Positions 6,340 to 13,079 of a stretch of 13,079 nucleotides of DNA are shown here, piece after piece. The notes below the pieces were generated by a model, which had not been told where the DNA came from, did not search any database, and worked only from the letters and a program-made list of their open reading frames with translations. A program made the position numbers and the translations under genes. How positions within the stretch are numbered: position 1 is the stretch's first letter; the number at the start of each line of letters is the position of its first letter. Source of the stretch: Deltaproteobacteria bacterium (GTDB lineage: Bacteria > Desulfobacterota > Binatia > UBA9968); the NCBI GenBank assembly GCA_016183145.1, contig JACPFE010000642.1:1-13079 (forward strand). The letters run 5' to 3'.

Positions 6340-6621
6340 ATGCAGAAATCAGAAAGTAATCCCGAATTACATGCCGCTATCATGAAAGTGGTGGAAACCC
6401 AGCTCCGCAGCAATGATCCGCCGCAAACGCAGCAGACCTTCAAGCGTCTCATTAAAGCCGGTCATTCTGAGAAGGAAGCAAAGCGATTGATCGCTTGCGT
6501 GGTCTCAGCAGAGATTTTTGATGTGCTGAAAAGGCAGGAGCCTTTCAACCTTGACCGCTTCGTGAAAGCTCTCGGCAAGCTTCCAGCGATGCCTTGGGAG
6601 GACGAGGAGAGTAAAGTTTGA
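6340..6621 (+). CDS. Small conserved hypothetical protein, possibly DUF1841-like
   Basis: Product of 93 residues, preceded by GGAGAT (6328-6333). It is predicted to be all-helical, with the pattern PELHAAIMKVVETQL (9-23), a PPQTQQTFKRL segment (27-37), GHSEKEAKRLIACVV (41-55), FNLDRFVKALGKLP (69-82) and a PWEDEE tail. This recalls the small DUF1841 helical domain, which has the same order of a helix, a Pro-rich turn, an R-L-x-x-G turn and a final F/Y-x-x-x-L-x-x-LP motif; the match is from memory and tentative. No catalytic residues are evident. It sits 18 bp after the mini-ORF, so it may once have been the partner gene of the lost isochorismatase paralogue. Function unknown. Confidence 0.7.
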   Translation: MQKSESNPELHAAIMKVVETQLRSNDPPQTQQTFKRLIKAGHSEKEAKRLIACVVSAEIFDVLKRQEPFNLDRFVKALGKLPAMPWEDEESKV

Positions 6622-6645
6622 CGGCGCGCCAAAAAGCTGCGTAGC

Positions 6646-6674
6646 AGGCCGCGACTCTGAAATCGCGTAGGCCT
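6646..6674. other. Imperfect hairpin after the small hypothetical gene
   Basis: CGCGA (6650-6654) pairs with TCGCG (6663-6667), and AGGC (6646-6649) pairs with GCCT (6671-6674) across a small asymmetric bulge, with an 8-nt loop. There is no T-run after it, so it is not a convincing intrinsic terminator. The surrounding 106 bp (6622-6727) hold nothing else that I recognise. Confidence 0.3.
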
Positions 6675-6727
6675 CAAAACCACAATGTCCCCATTTCCTG
6701 CCCTTAGCGGTCAAGTTGGTCACATTC

Positions 6728-6892
6728 ATGGATTTGCGGCTACCAGCCGCTAACCGCGACGAGAAGTATCAGCAGATTGCGGAAGCGGAGAAGAACAAAT
6801 CCAAAGTGCTCGCAGCGAAATTTCAAGAGCTGTTCAAGAAGGCGAAAGAAGAACCGATCACCAAGCCGCTGAAGGATATCGATCTGGATTAG
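6728..6892 (+). CDS. 54-residue lysine/glutamate-rich hypothetical protein
   Basis: This short ORF encodes a strongly amphipathic, charged helix: EKYQQIAEAEKNKSKV (12-27), KFQELFKKAKEE (32-43), followed by an acidic tail KPLKDIDLD (46-54). Codon third positions and the composition of residues 10-54 look genuinely protein-coding, and the shape resembles small conserved hypothetical proteins seen in related soil bacteria. There is no clear ribosome-binding site before the ATG, and the first ten codons contain a perfect hairpin (GCGGCT-ACC-AGCCGC, 6736-6750), so the true start may have been lost or replaced. It could be an intact small gene or the 3' remnant of one. Function unknown. Confidence 0.45.
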   Translation: MDLRLPAANRDEKYQQIAEAEKNKSKVLAAKFQELFKKAKEEPITKPLKDIDLD

Positions 6893-6943
6893 CGCGCTGC
6901 TGCTCCGCGCTTTCCAGTTGATGCCCGATTTCGGCCATGCCAT

Positions 6944-8056
6944 TTATTCTTTGAGCTTATAAAGACGCATCGCGTTATCGTATCCAATCTTGCGCGCTAG
7001 ACTTTCTGGCAACGCAGCGAGAAACGTGTTTGTGCGCTGCCGTATTCCTCTCGCGCGCGGGGCAAAGTTTGTTCCCGGTCCTTGTTTGATACCCGCCGCT
7101 GCGAAAAACTGATCGCCGCCGATGACGAAGCGGTCTGAAAAATCACTCAACAACTGGAGCCATTCTGCCTTGACTTGTCCGTCAGGGGTTAGCGGATGAT
7201 TCTGTGGCGCCCGGGCGGGCGCCATCCGCAGGCTCATGTAGAGATTCGGATGCTTTTCCAGCAATTTCCGACTGAGAGGTACGTTCCACTGCCCTAACTG
7301 ATCCGAGCCTGCATGGGCCCAAACAATCTTCGCACGGCGATTATGCTCAAGCAGGCGCTCAAACGCCGCTAGATTAGCGTGAAACACCGTCGGGTTCGGC
7401 GGGCTTGCGAGCCAATCCGGCGCTTTCATTTCTTCGACAACCGGATCGAAATGAAAGTCGATAACCACCTCATGGCGAGCAGCGATGTTCGCCAGAAGAA
7501 GCAACAGCGGATGGTCGGCCGGAACCGATTCATAGGGATGGCCGGAAAGAAGAGAGAGGTGGTGAGCTGTGATCTCGCCGAACCCCACCGCGCCGGCCTG
7601 AAGAATCTCCGCCGCCCGCTCCTCGAAGCGTTTACGCAAGGGATCGTCGATCGCCGCATGGCGACCCGCTTGTTGGATCATGGGGTTCAAGCTTCCTCCG
7701 CCGCCAAGAAATGCAAAGCGTGAACCGTACAGCTTGGCAATCGCAGCGAAACTCTCGAAGTCGAAAGGCGGGGGAGTGCCGGGAGGTTGGGGCGGCGGCA
7801 TAAGTACCATTTTCGCGATACCGGACTCTTCCATCACGGAGACCGCCGCTTTCACGGCACTGGCGTAATCTGTGTACGCACCGCGTCCGCCGGCCGGGTG
7901 AGCGTGAACGTCGATCCATTGGACACGTTCACCGGGACTGCGCTGCGCCAGCGGCTGGGGCACCTGGAAAACGATGAGGCTAAATACGCACAAAAGAACG
8001 GTCCAGACGATTCGATAGCAAGATCGATCACGGAACCGCTTTGCCTTATTTTCCAT
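6944..8056 (-). CDS. Exported amidohydrolase family protein (Amidohydro_2)
   Basis: Product of 370 residues. Basic residues (KAKRFRDR) precede a hydrophobic core (VWTVLLCVFSLIVF, 17-30) and a likely signal-peptidase site after PLA (36-38), so the mature enzyme is probably periplasmic. The TIM-barrel metal motifs are complete: His-x-His in IDVHAHP (48-54), His202 in IDFHFDP, His248 in IVWAHAGSD and the catalytic Asp315 in VIGGDQFF. A Pro/Gly-rich insert (PPPQPPGTPPPF, 87-98) follows the second strand. Only residues around the metal site match the cytoplasmic amidohydrolase at 2857-3990, so they are distant relatives, not recent duplicates. The ATG has an AGGGAA site upstream. The gene is divergent from the alcohol dehydrogenase, 158 bp apart. 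Substrate unknown; lactone, amide or carboxylic-acid hydrolysis is possible. Confidence 0.9.
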   Translation of the reverse strand: MENKAKRFRDRSCYRIVWTVLLCVFSLIVFQVPQPLAQRSPGERVQWIDVHAHPAGGRGAYTDYASAVKAAVSVMEESGIAKMVLMPPPQPPGTPPPFDFESFAAIAKLYGSRFAFLGGGGSLNPMIQQAGRHAAIDDPLRKRFEERAAEILQAGAVGFGEITAHHLSLLSGHPYESVPADHPLLLLLANIAARHEVVIDFHFDPVVEEMKAPDWLASPPNPTVFHANLAAFERLLEHNRRAKIVWAHAGSDQLGQWNVPLSRKLLEKHPNLYMSLRMAPARAPQNHPLTPDGQVKAEWLQLLSDFSDRFVIGGDQFFAAAGIKQGPGTNFAPRARGIRQRTNTFLAALPESLARKIGYDNAMRLYKLKE

Positions 8057-8214
8057 ACATTCCCTGTGCCAGTATTTATTAACCCGAACGACAAGTGGGT
8101 CAACAGGTCTGGATTGATTATCGATTTATTTGCGTGCCAGGAGTTTATGAGTTCTCGACACCGATCTTAAGAGATTTGGTTTCCTGAGATAGTTTCGATA
8201 GAAAGATACTTGTG

Positions 8215-9216
<1,002 letters not shown>

Positions 9217-9247
9217 GGATTCGCGAACAAAATCGGCAGCGCAATTG

Positions 9248-9318
9248 CGTCATTCCCGCGCAAGCGGGAATCTAGGAAATTCGAAGACTTCTGGATGCCC
9301 GCTTTCGCGGGCATGACG
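9248..9318. repeat. 71-bp double-hairpin intergenic palindromic repeat
   Basis: The element is bounded by CGTCAT (9248-9253) and its exact complement ATGACG (9313-9318). Inside are two perfect stem-loops: ATTCCCGC-GCAA-GCGGGAAT (9252-9271) and TGCCCGC-TTTC-GCGGGCA (9296-9313). CATTCCCGC...GCGGGAATC / GGATGCCCGC...GCGGGCATGAC is a very common dispersed repeat in proteobacterial and related genomes, probably a small non-autonomous mobile element. Lying between two convergent genes, it could act as a bidirectional transcription terminator or RNA-stability element. Confidence 0.85.
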
Positions 9319-9379
9319 GCGGGGGAGGCCACCGACTTCTTTTGCGAACTTCTGAGACAGGACCCTAGCGCGAATTACT

Positions 9380-10372
9380 CTATTTCTCATACAGCTTCTT
9401 GATAAACCCGCTCTTGTCCAGCTCTTCGACAAAGCTTGAGTCGACAAATTCTTCGGGCTTGTGCTTCCACACGTCGGGGCGGGTTTGCGATACGTATTCG
9501 TAGCTCGTCTTCATCCCTTTGATGTTGGGATAGGGCGCGGCCCGGCGATGTTTGGCGAAAAGTTCCCAGGATTCCTGGGCTAAGGACTCGTCGTCCAGGC
9601 GGAGCATTTTCTTGATCACCTTCTTGGCCAACTCTGGCTCTTGCTTGAAACGGGCGATGCCTTCCAAGTGGGCGCGCATATAACGCATGACGAGATCGCG
9701 GTCTTGCTTGATCAGAGTGCGGGTGGTCGCGATCTCGCTCCAGGGATACTCGACATCTTTGAAAAAATCCCACAATACCTGGAACCCGGCCCGCTGCGCG
9801 AGGATGAAGGTCGGATGAGACAAAGTCGCGGCCTGGATGGTCCCCTGCCGCAGAGAAATGAACCGCTCGGGGTCAGCGCCGATTTGACGCAGCGCAAAGT
9901 CCTTATCCGGATTGAGTCCTTTCTGCTTGGCGAGGTAGCGCACCAGGAAATCGCCGAGGGAGCCGAAGGTTGTAACACCAACGACTTTCCCTTTGAGATC
10001 TTCCGCCCGTTTTATGTCGGGTCGAACCATCAACGATTGAATCACCCCGGGCATCGTATGGGCCAAAATCACCATATCCGATCCGGCCAGCACCGCGCTC
10101 ATCACCGCCGGCGTCGTAATGGGCGATATGGTCACGCTGCCGGCGATCAAGGCCCGCGATGCGATACCGGAGCCCGACATCACCACGGGTTCAGCATCAA
10201 GCCCATGTTTTTCGTAAATCTTCGCTTCTTTGGTGAAAAAAATAATCATGTTGCCCATGCTGACGGCGGGCACGCCGACGTGAAGCCTCTTTCGGCTCTG
10301 CGCCGAAACAGAAAGCGGCAACATGACCAGGAACGCCAGCAGCCAACGCATCGGTAACGGTCGACTAAACAC
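9380..10372 (-). CDS. ABC-type substrate-binding protein, NMT1/TauA/SsuA-like, periplasmic
   Basis: Product of 330 residues. A signal peptide occupies residues 1-24 (RWLLAFLVMLPLSVSA then QS), so the protein is exported. The NMT1/TauA-like fold is shown by LHVGVPAVSMGNMIIFFTKEAKIYEKHGLDAE at the start of the mature chain (first strand and helix, 30-61; cited in two overlapping parts: LHVGVPAVSMGN, FFTKEAKIYEKHGLDAE), the GSGIASRALIAGSVTI segment (66-81) and DLKGKVVGVTTFGSLGDF (125-142). These proteins bind small organic anions such as sulfonates, pyrimidine precursors or aromatic acids. The GTG start has a strong GAGGGAGG site, and the ATG seven codons later has none. No permease or ATPase gene is adjacent, so the transporter partners lie elsewhere or it works as an orphan sensor. 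A promoter is predicted about 40 bp upstream. Confidence 0.93.
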   Translation of the reverse strand: MFSRPLPMRWLLAFLVMLPLSVSAQSRKRLHVGVPAVSMGNMIIFFTKEAKIYEKHGLDAEPVVMSGSGIASRALIAGSVTISPITTPAVMSAVLAGSDMVILAHTMPGVIQSLMVRPDIKRAEDLKGKVVGVTTFGSLGDFLVRYLAKQKGLNPDKDFALRQIGADPERFISLRQGTIQAATLSHPTFILAQRAGFQVLWDFFKDVEYPWSEIATTRTLIKQDRDLVMRYMRAHLEGIARFKQEPELAKKVIKKMLRLDDESLAQESWELFAKHRRAAPYPNIKGMKTSYEYVSQTRPDVWKHKPEEFVDSSFVEELDKSGFIKKLYEK

Positions 10373-10411
10373 CTTTGTGCCCTCCCTCTAACGCGATGTC
10401 GATTCACTTCG

Positions 10412-10441
10412 AATGTAGTTCCAGCGCCTGGCCAATGTCAA
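10412..10441 (-). promoter_or_regulatory. Predicted sigma70-type promoter for the substrate-binding protein gene
   Basis: On the minus strand a perfect TTGACA -35 box (10441-10436) is followed, after 18 bp, by TACATT (10417-10412) as the -10 box (four of six). Transcription would start near 10405, about 33 nt before the GTG at 10372, leaving room for the strong ribosome-binding site. Confidence 0.45.
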
Positions 10442-10494
10442 TTCCAACGCCGGTCGTTGACAAACCCTCGTCTTTTGATTAAGTCACAAACATC

Positions 10495-11514
10495 ATGTTG
10501 CCCAAACTGCCGCGGGATAATTTGCTGGAGCTGTGCCGGCGGATGTTCGTGATCCGTCACTTCGAAGAAAGCCTGGTGCCGCTGCACGATAAGGGCGTGT
10601 TCGGCGGCCACTACCACCTTTACATCGGCCAGGAGGCCACCGGCGTCCCGGCCATTTCTTGCCTTCGCTCGGATGATTATCTCTTCACCACGCACAGAAA
10701 CCATGGCCATCTGCTCGCCCGCGGCGCCGAACCGAAACGGCTGCTCGCGGAAATTCTCGGGCGGGCCGATGGCCTGAACAAAGGTAAGGGCGGATCGTTT
10801 CATTCGGTCGCTCCTACGTTGGGTTTTCTCCATAGCTCCGGCGTCGTCGCGGGGATCATTCCGCTCTCGACGGGCACCGCTTATGCGTCGAAAGCGCTGA
10901 AAAACGGCCGCCTCACCGTGTGCCTCTTCGGCGATGGTTCGCTGGAAGAGGGCGCGGCGCCGGAAGCTTTCAACTTGGCCTCGCTCAACAAGCTGCCTGT
11001 CCTTTTTCTTTGCGAAAACAACGGCAAATATGGCGCGGGCCGTGCTGTGGCCGCGGGGCAGTCCTCGTCGATGGCCGCCTACCCGCTGACCGACCTGCCG
11101 AAAGCATACAAGATTCCGGCGCAGCTCATTGACGGCATCGACGCGGGCCTGGTCCACGCAACGGTTTCCGAGGCGGTGGAAAAAATCCGCCGCGGCGAGG
11201 GGCCGCAGTTTATCGAAGCGCAGACCGTGCGCTGGCCGGGCAGCGAAACCAACTGGCCCTCCGTGCCGCATCCGACTGATTCTTCACTCGCCTGGGACGT
11301 CAGCGGTGTCCAGGAAAAGGCGCGCGAGTGGTACCGCTCCTGCGATCCGCTGTTGGTTTTCGCCCGCGAGCTGGTCGAAGCGAACCAGGCAACCAAAGAT
11401 GATCTCGCCTCGATGGAGCGCCAAGTGAAGACCGAGATCGCGGCCGCGGTCGAATTCGCGGTCGCCAGCCCCTATCCGAAACCGGAAGAAGCCGAGAGAA
11501 ATTTTTTCGCTTAA
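10495..11514 (+). CDS. Thiamine-diphosphate-dependent dehydrogenase E1 alpha subunit (first copy, divergent)
   Basis: Product of 339 residues, cytoplasmic. E1 alpha binds thiamine diphosphate and, with E1 beta, decarboxylates a 2-oxo acid (or acetoin) in a dehydrogenase complex. The family's signatures are YIGQEATG (43-50), GKGGSFH (97-103), and the cofactor motif GDG (146-148) ... ENN (174-176). The C-terminal phosphorylation-loop region, normally RxxGHSxxDP, reads RWPGSETNWPS (246-256): the His after Gly is missing, as are the Asp-Pro. This points to a divergent subgroup with an unusual substrate. The ATG has no ribosome-binding site; a TTGACA at 10457-10462 has only a poor -10 partner near 10479-10484, which would give an almost leaderless transcript. 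It lies 9 bp before the beta-subunit gene. Substrate unknown. Confidence 0.9.
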   Translation: MLPKLPRDNLLELCRRMFVIRHFEESLVPLHDKGVFGGHYHLYIGQEATGVPAISCLRSDDYLFTTHRNHGHLLARGAEPKRLLAEILGRADGLNKGKGGSFHSVAPTLGFLHSSGVVAGIIPLSTGTAYASKALKNGRLTVCLFGDGSLEEGAAPEAFNLASLNKLPVLFLCENNGKYGAGRAVAAGQSSSMAAYPLTDLPKAYKIPAQLIDGIDAGLVHATVSEAVEKIRRGEGPQFIEAQTVRWPGSETNWPSVPHPTDSSLAWDVSGVQEKAREWYRSCDPLLVFARELVEANQATKDDLASMERQVKTEIAAAVEFAVASPYPKPEEAERNFFA

Positions 11515-11523
11515 GAGCTCACC

Positions 11524-12495
11524 ATGAGAGAATTGGCCTATTATGAAGCGAAGTTCGAGGCGCTGGACGAGATCATGGCCGCCGATCAGCGCGTGCACCT
11601 GATTAACGGCACGTTTTTGAGTCTAAGCCCGCACCGCCATGTCTTTCAAAACCTCGCAAAGAAATACGGCGACCGGATGATGTCGCCGCCGATCTCGGAG
11701 CTTGGCTTCTGCGGTTTGGCCACCGGAGCGGCGATGGCGGGGCTCAGACCGATCGTCGATCTAAGCACCGGCAGTTTTATTTACGAAGCCTGGCCGCAGG
11801 TGGCCAACGAAGCGGCCAACGCTTATTCAATGTCCGGCGGGCAAACCCGCGTCCCGGTGGTTTTTCATCTCTTTCACGGTCTGCGTGGCGGCGGCGCGGC
11901 GCAGCACTCCGGCAGCCCGCAGGCGATGCTGTGGAATTGTCCGGGCCTGGAAATCGCCATTCCGTCCTCACCGCGCGACGTCAAAGGGCTGCTCAAGACG
12001 GCGGTGGCCAGCGACAACCCGACGATCTTCGTCGACCACGTCAGGCTCTTAGATCTCCGCGGCGAAGTGCCGGAAAACGACAAGCCGATCCCTTTCGGCG
12101 TCGCCGATATCAAGCGCGCAGGCAGCGATGTTACGCTGATCGCGACTTCGCACACCGTCCAGGTCTGCCTCAAGGCCGCCGAGAAACTCGCCAAGGAAGG
12201 AATCGAAGTTGAGGTCGTCGATCCGCGCACGCTCGTGCCGTTCGATTTAGCGACGATACTCTCTTCGGTCGAAAAAACCCGTCGCGTCGTCATCGCCGAC
12301 GAGACGCACCAGAGCTGCGGCGTCGCCGCCGAGATCGCCGCGCGCATCGCCGAGACCGGTTTTGACAAACTAAAAACGCGCATTCGCCGTGTCTCGACGC
12401 TGGACGTGCCGGTCCCTTACAGCCCGCCCCTGGAAGCGCATATCGGCCCATCGGAGTCGCGCATCATCGATGCCGTAAGAGCATCGGTCGCGTAG
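11524..12495 (+). CDS. Thiamine-diphosphate-dependent dehydrogenase E1 beta subunit
   Basis: Product of 323 residues, the typical E1 beta length. It completes the heterotetrameric E1 with an alpha subunit. The activating glutamate is Glu59 in PPISELGFCG, and the active-site histidine is His128 in GGGAAQHSG. Further landmarks are the segment PGLEIAIPSSPRDVKGLL (140-157) and the transketolase C-terminal domain from about 190, with VEVVDPRTLVPFDLATIL and a VVIADETHQSCGVAAEIAA helix. It is clearly PdhB/AcoB-like. Translation is probably coupled to the alpha1 gene 9 bp upstream; the ribosome-binding site (AAGAG) is weak. A second alpha gene follows 44 bp downstream, so this beta chain might pair with either alpha. 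The acyl-acceptor E2 is not in the window. Confidence 0.93.
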   Translation: MRELAYYEAKFEALDEIMAADQRVHLINGTFLSLSPHRHVFQNLAKKYGDRMMSPPISELGFCGLATGAAMAGLRPIVDLSTGSFIYEAWPQVANEAANAYSMSGGQTRVPVVFHLFHGLRGGGAAQHSGSPQAMLWNCPGLEIAIPSSPRDVKGLLKTAVASDNPTIFVDHVRLLDLRGEVPENDKPIPFGVADIKRAGSDVTLIATSHTVQVCLKAAEKLAKEGIEVEVVDPRTLVPFDLATILSSVEKTRRVVIADETHQSCGVAAEIAARIAETGFDKLKTRIRRVSTLDVPVPYSPPLEAHIGPSESRIIDAVRASVA

Positions 12496-12539
12496 TTGCG
12501 TTCCCTCGCCACGCCCTCCGCCAACACCAGCGATCGCGC

Positions 12540-13079
12540 ATGCCGGCAAAGAAAGACGATTCGACGGAGTTGGTTGATCTCCTGCGCCGGATGTGGCTTA
12601 TCCGCGCCTTCGAAGAAAAAGTTTCCGCGCTCTACGCCGCCCGCGAGATTCAAGGCCTGCTTCATCTGGGAATCGGCCAGGAGGCCACCGCTGTCGGTAC
12701 TTGCTCGCAACTCAAACCCGATGACTATGTTTTCGGCGGCCATCGTTCCCACGGCCACGCCATCGCCAAGGGCGCGGATATCAATCGCTTGATGGCGGAA
12801 ATCGCCGGCCGCGCCACCGGCTACTGCGCCGGTAAGGGCGGCTCGATGCATATCGCCGCGCCGGAGGTGGGATTCGTCACCGCCACCGGCGTCGTCGGCG
12901 GGACTATCCCGTTGGCGCTCGGCGCCGCGTTCGCGGCGAAGGAAAAAAAGAAAGGCCAACTCGCCATGGTCTTTTTCGGCGACGGCGCCGGTCAAGCCGG
13001 CCCGTTTCACGAGTCGCTCAAAATCGCCAGTCTCTGGAAACTGCCGGTGATCTTTGTCTGCGAGAACAACGGCTATGCC
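12540..13079 (+). CDS. Thiamine-diphosphate-dependent dehydrogenase E1 alpha subunit (second copy), 3' end outside window
   Basis: The frame is open from the ATG at 12540 to the window edge, giving 180 residues of an expected 320-340. It shows the canonical E1 alpha signatures: LGIGQEATAVG (43-53), GHRSHGHAIAKG (67-78), GKGGSMH (98-104), and the cofactor motif GDGAGQAGPFHESL (147-160) ending in CENNGYA (174-180). It is closer to classical AcoA/PdhA than the first alpha gene (for example Met instead of Phe in GKGGSMH). The two share a 19-bp identical stretch at 10624-10642 and 12672-12690, which reflects the conserved IGQEAT motif. No ribosome-binding site is visible before the ATG, and no earlier in-frame start fits. 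The phosphorylation loop is beyond the window. A second beta gene might follow; that cannot be seen. Confidence 0.9.
   Translation, partial: MPAKKDDSTELVDLLRRMWLIRAFEEKVSALYAAREIQGLLHLGIGQEATAVGTCSQLKPDDYVFGGHRSHGHAIAKGADINRLMAEIAGRATGYCAGKGGSMHIAAPEVGFVTATGVVGGTIPLALGAAFAAKEKKKGQLAMVFFGDGAGQAGPFHESLKIASLWKLPVIFVCENNGYA

Noticed and set aside
6622..6727. Possible degraded insertion-sequence end (TGTCCCCATTTCCTG and GGTCACATTC words)
   Set aside because: The words only vaguely recall transposon termini; no transposase fragment, paired inverted ends or target duplication could be found.
9641..10357. Plus-strand open frame (238 codons) opposite the substrate-binding protein
   Set aside because: Composition is His/Arg/Gly-rich without fold signatures, and the opposite strand encodes a complete exported protein with a promoter and ribosome-binding site.
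10457..10485. Plus-strand promoter for the E1 operon
   Set aside because: The TTGACA is perfect, but the best -10 candidates match at only three of six positions, so it is mentioned with the gene and not called as a feature.
10438..11271. Long minus-strand open frame (277 codons) opposite the first E1 alpha gene
   Set aside because: It is rich in Arg, Ala and Gln, matches no family, and lies wholly antisense to a gene with clear cofactor motifs; such frames arise from third-position GC bias.
12417..13010. Minus-strand open frame (197 codons) opposite the end of E1 beta and the second E1 alpha gene
   Set aside because: Antisense to two well-supported coding regions; the true plus-strand gene from 12540 is open to the window edge.

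Overview
This 13,079-base window is an ordinary-looking stretch of chromosome from a free-living Gram-negative bacterium. By eye its GC content is in the upper 50s per cent. The gene mix is metabolic: trehalose synthesis, two metal-dependent amidohydrolases, an isochorismatase-like hydrolase, a zinc alcohol dehydrogenase, an orphan NMT1/TauA-type periplasmic binding protein, and pyruvate/acetoin-dehydrogenase-type E1 subunits. This combination is typical of metabolically versatile soil or groundwater lineages such as the former deltaproteobacteria, Binatota, Rokubacteria, NC10 or Tectomicrobia. That placement is inference; there is no rRNA or tRNA gene here to settle it.

Layout. Positions 2-2704 hold the 3' part of a fused trehalose-6-phosphate synthase/phosphatase, followed closely by a two-helix membrane protein of unknown function. 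Positions 2857-3990 hold a cytoplasmic amidohydrolase, which converges (10-bp gap) on a small SAM-dependent methyltransferase with an odd lipoprotein-like N terminus (4549-4001, minus). A 160-bp divergent region with a good minus-strand sigma70-type promoter and two copies of an 8-bp palindrome separates it from an isochorismatase-family hydrolase (4710-5429).

Positions 5430-6321 are the most unusual part. A TumE-type toxin gene and a winged-helix antitoxin gene overlap by 4 bp and are preceded by a perfect palindrome. They lie between the genuine 3' end of the isochorismatase gene and a second, 91% identical copy of its last 57 bp. All five differences are synonymous, and the second copy sits in a 27-codon mini-ORF with its own ribosome-binding site. 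This could be the footprint of an integration that regenerates the gene end, or the relic of a deleted tandem paralogue. Two small hypothetical genes follow (6340-6621, 6728-6892).

Positions 6944-8056 (minus) encode an exported amidohydrolase, divergent from a zinc alcohol dehydrogenase (8215-9216, plus). That gene converges on an ABC-type substrate-binding protein (9380-10372, minus) across a 71-bp double-hairpin repeat. From 10495 to the window end runs an E1 operon in the order alpha1, beta, alpha2; alpha2 is cut by the window edge. Alpha1 lacks the usual Gly-His-Ser motif of the E1-alpha phosphorylation loop and is probably a divergent paralogue with a different substrate.

No CRISPR array, tRNA, rRNA, intact insertion sequence or origin was seen. 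No entirely new multi-gene system can be demonstrated. The duplicated gene tail around the toxin-antitoxin pair and the two-helix membrane protein beside the trehalose gene are the best leads.
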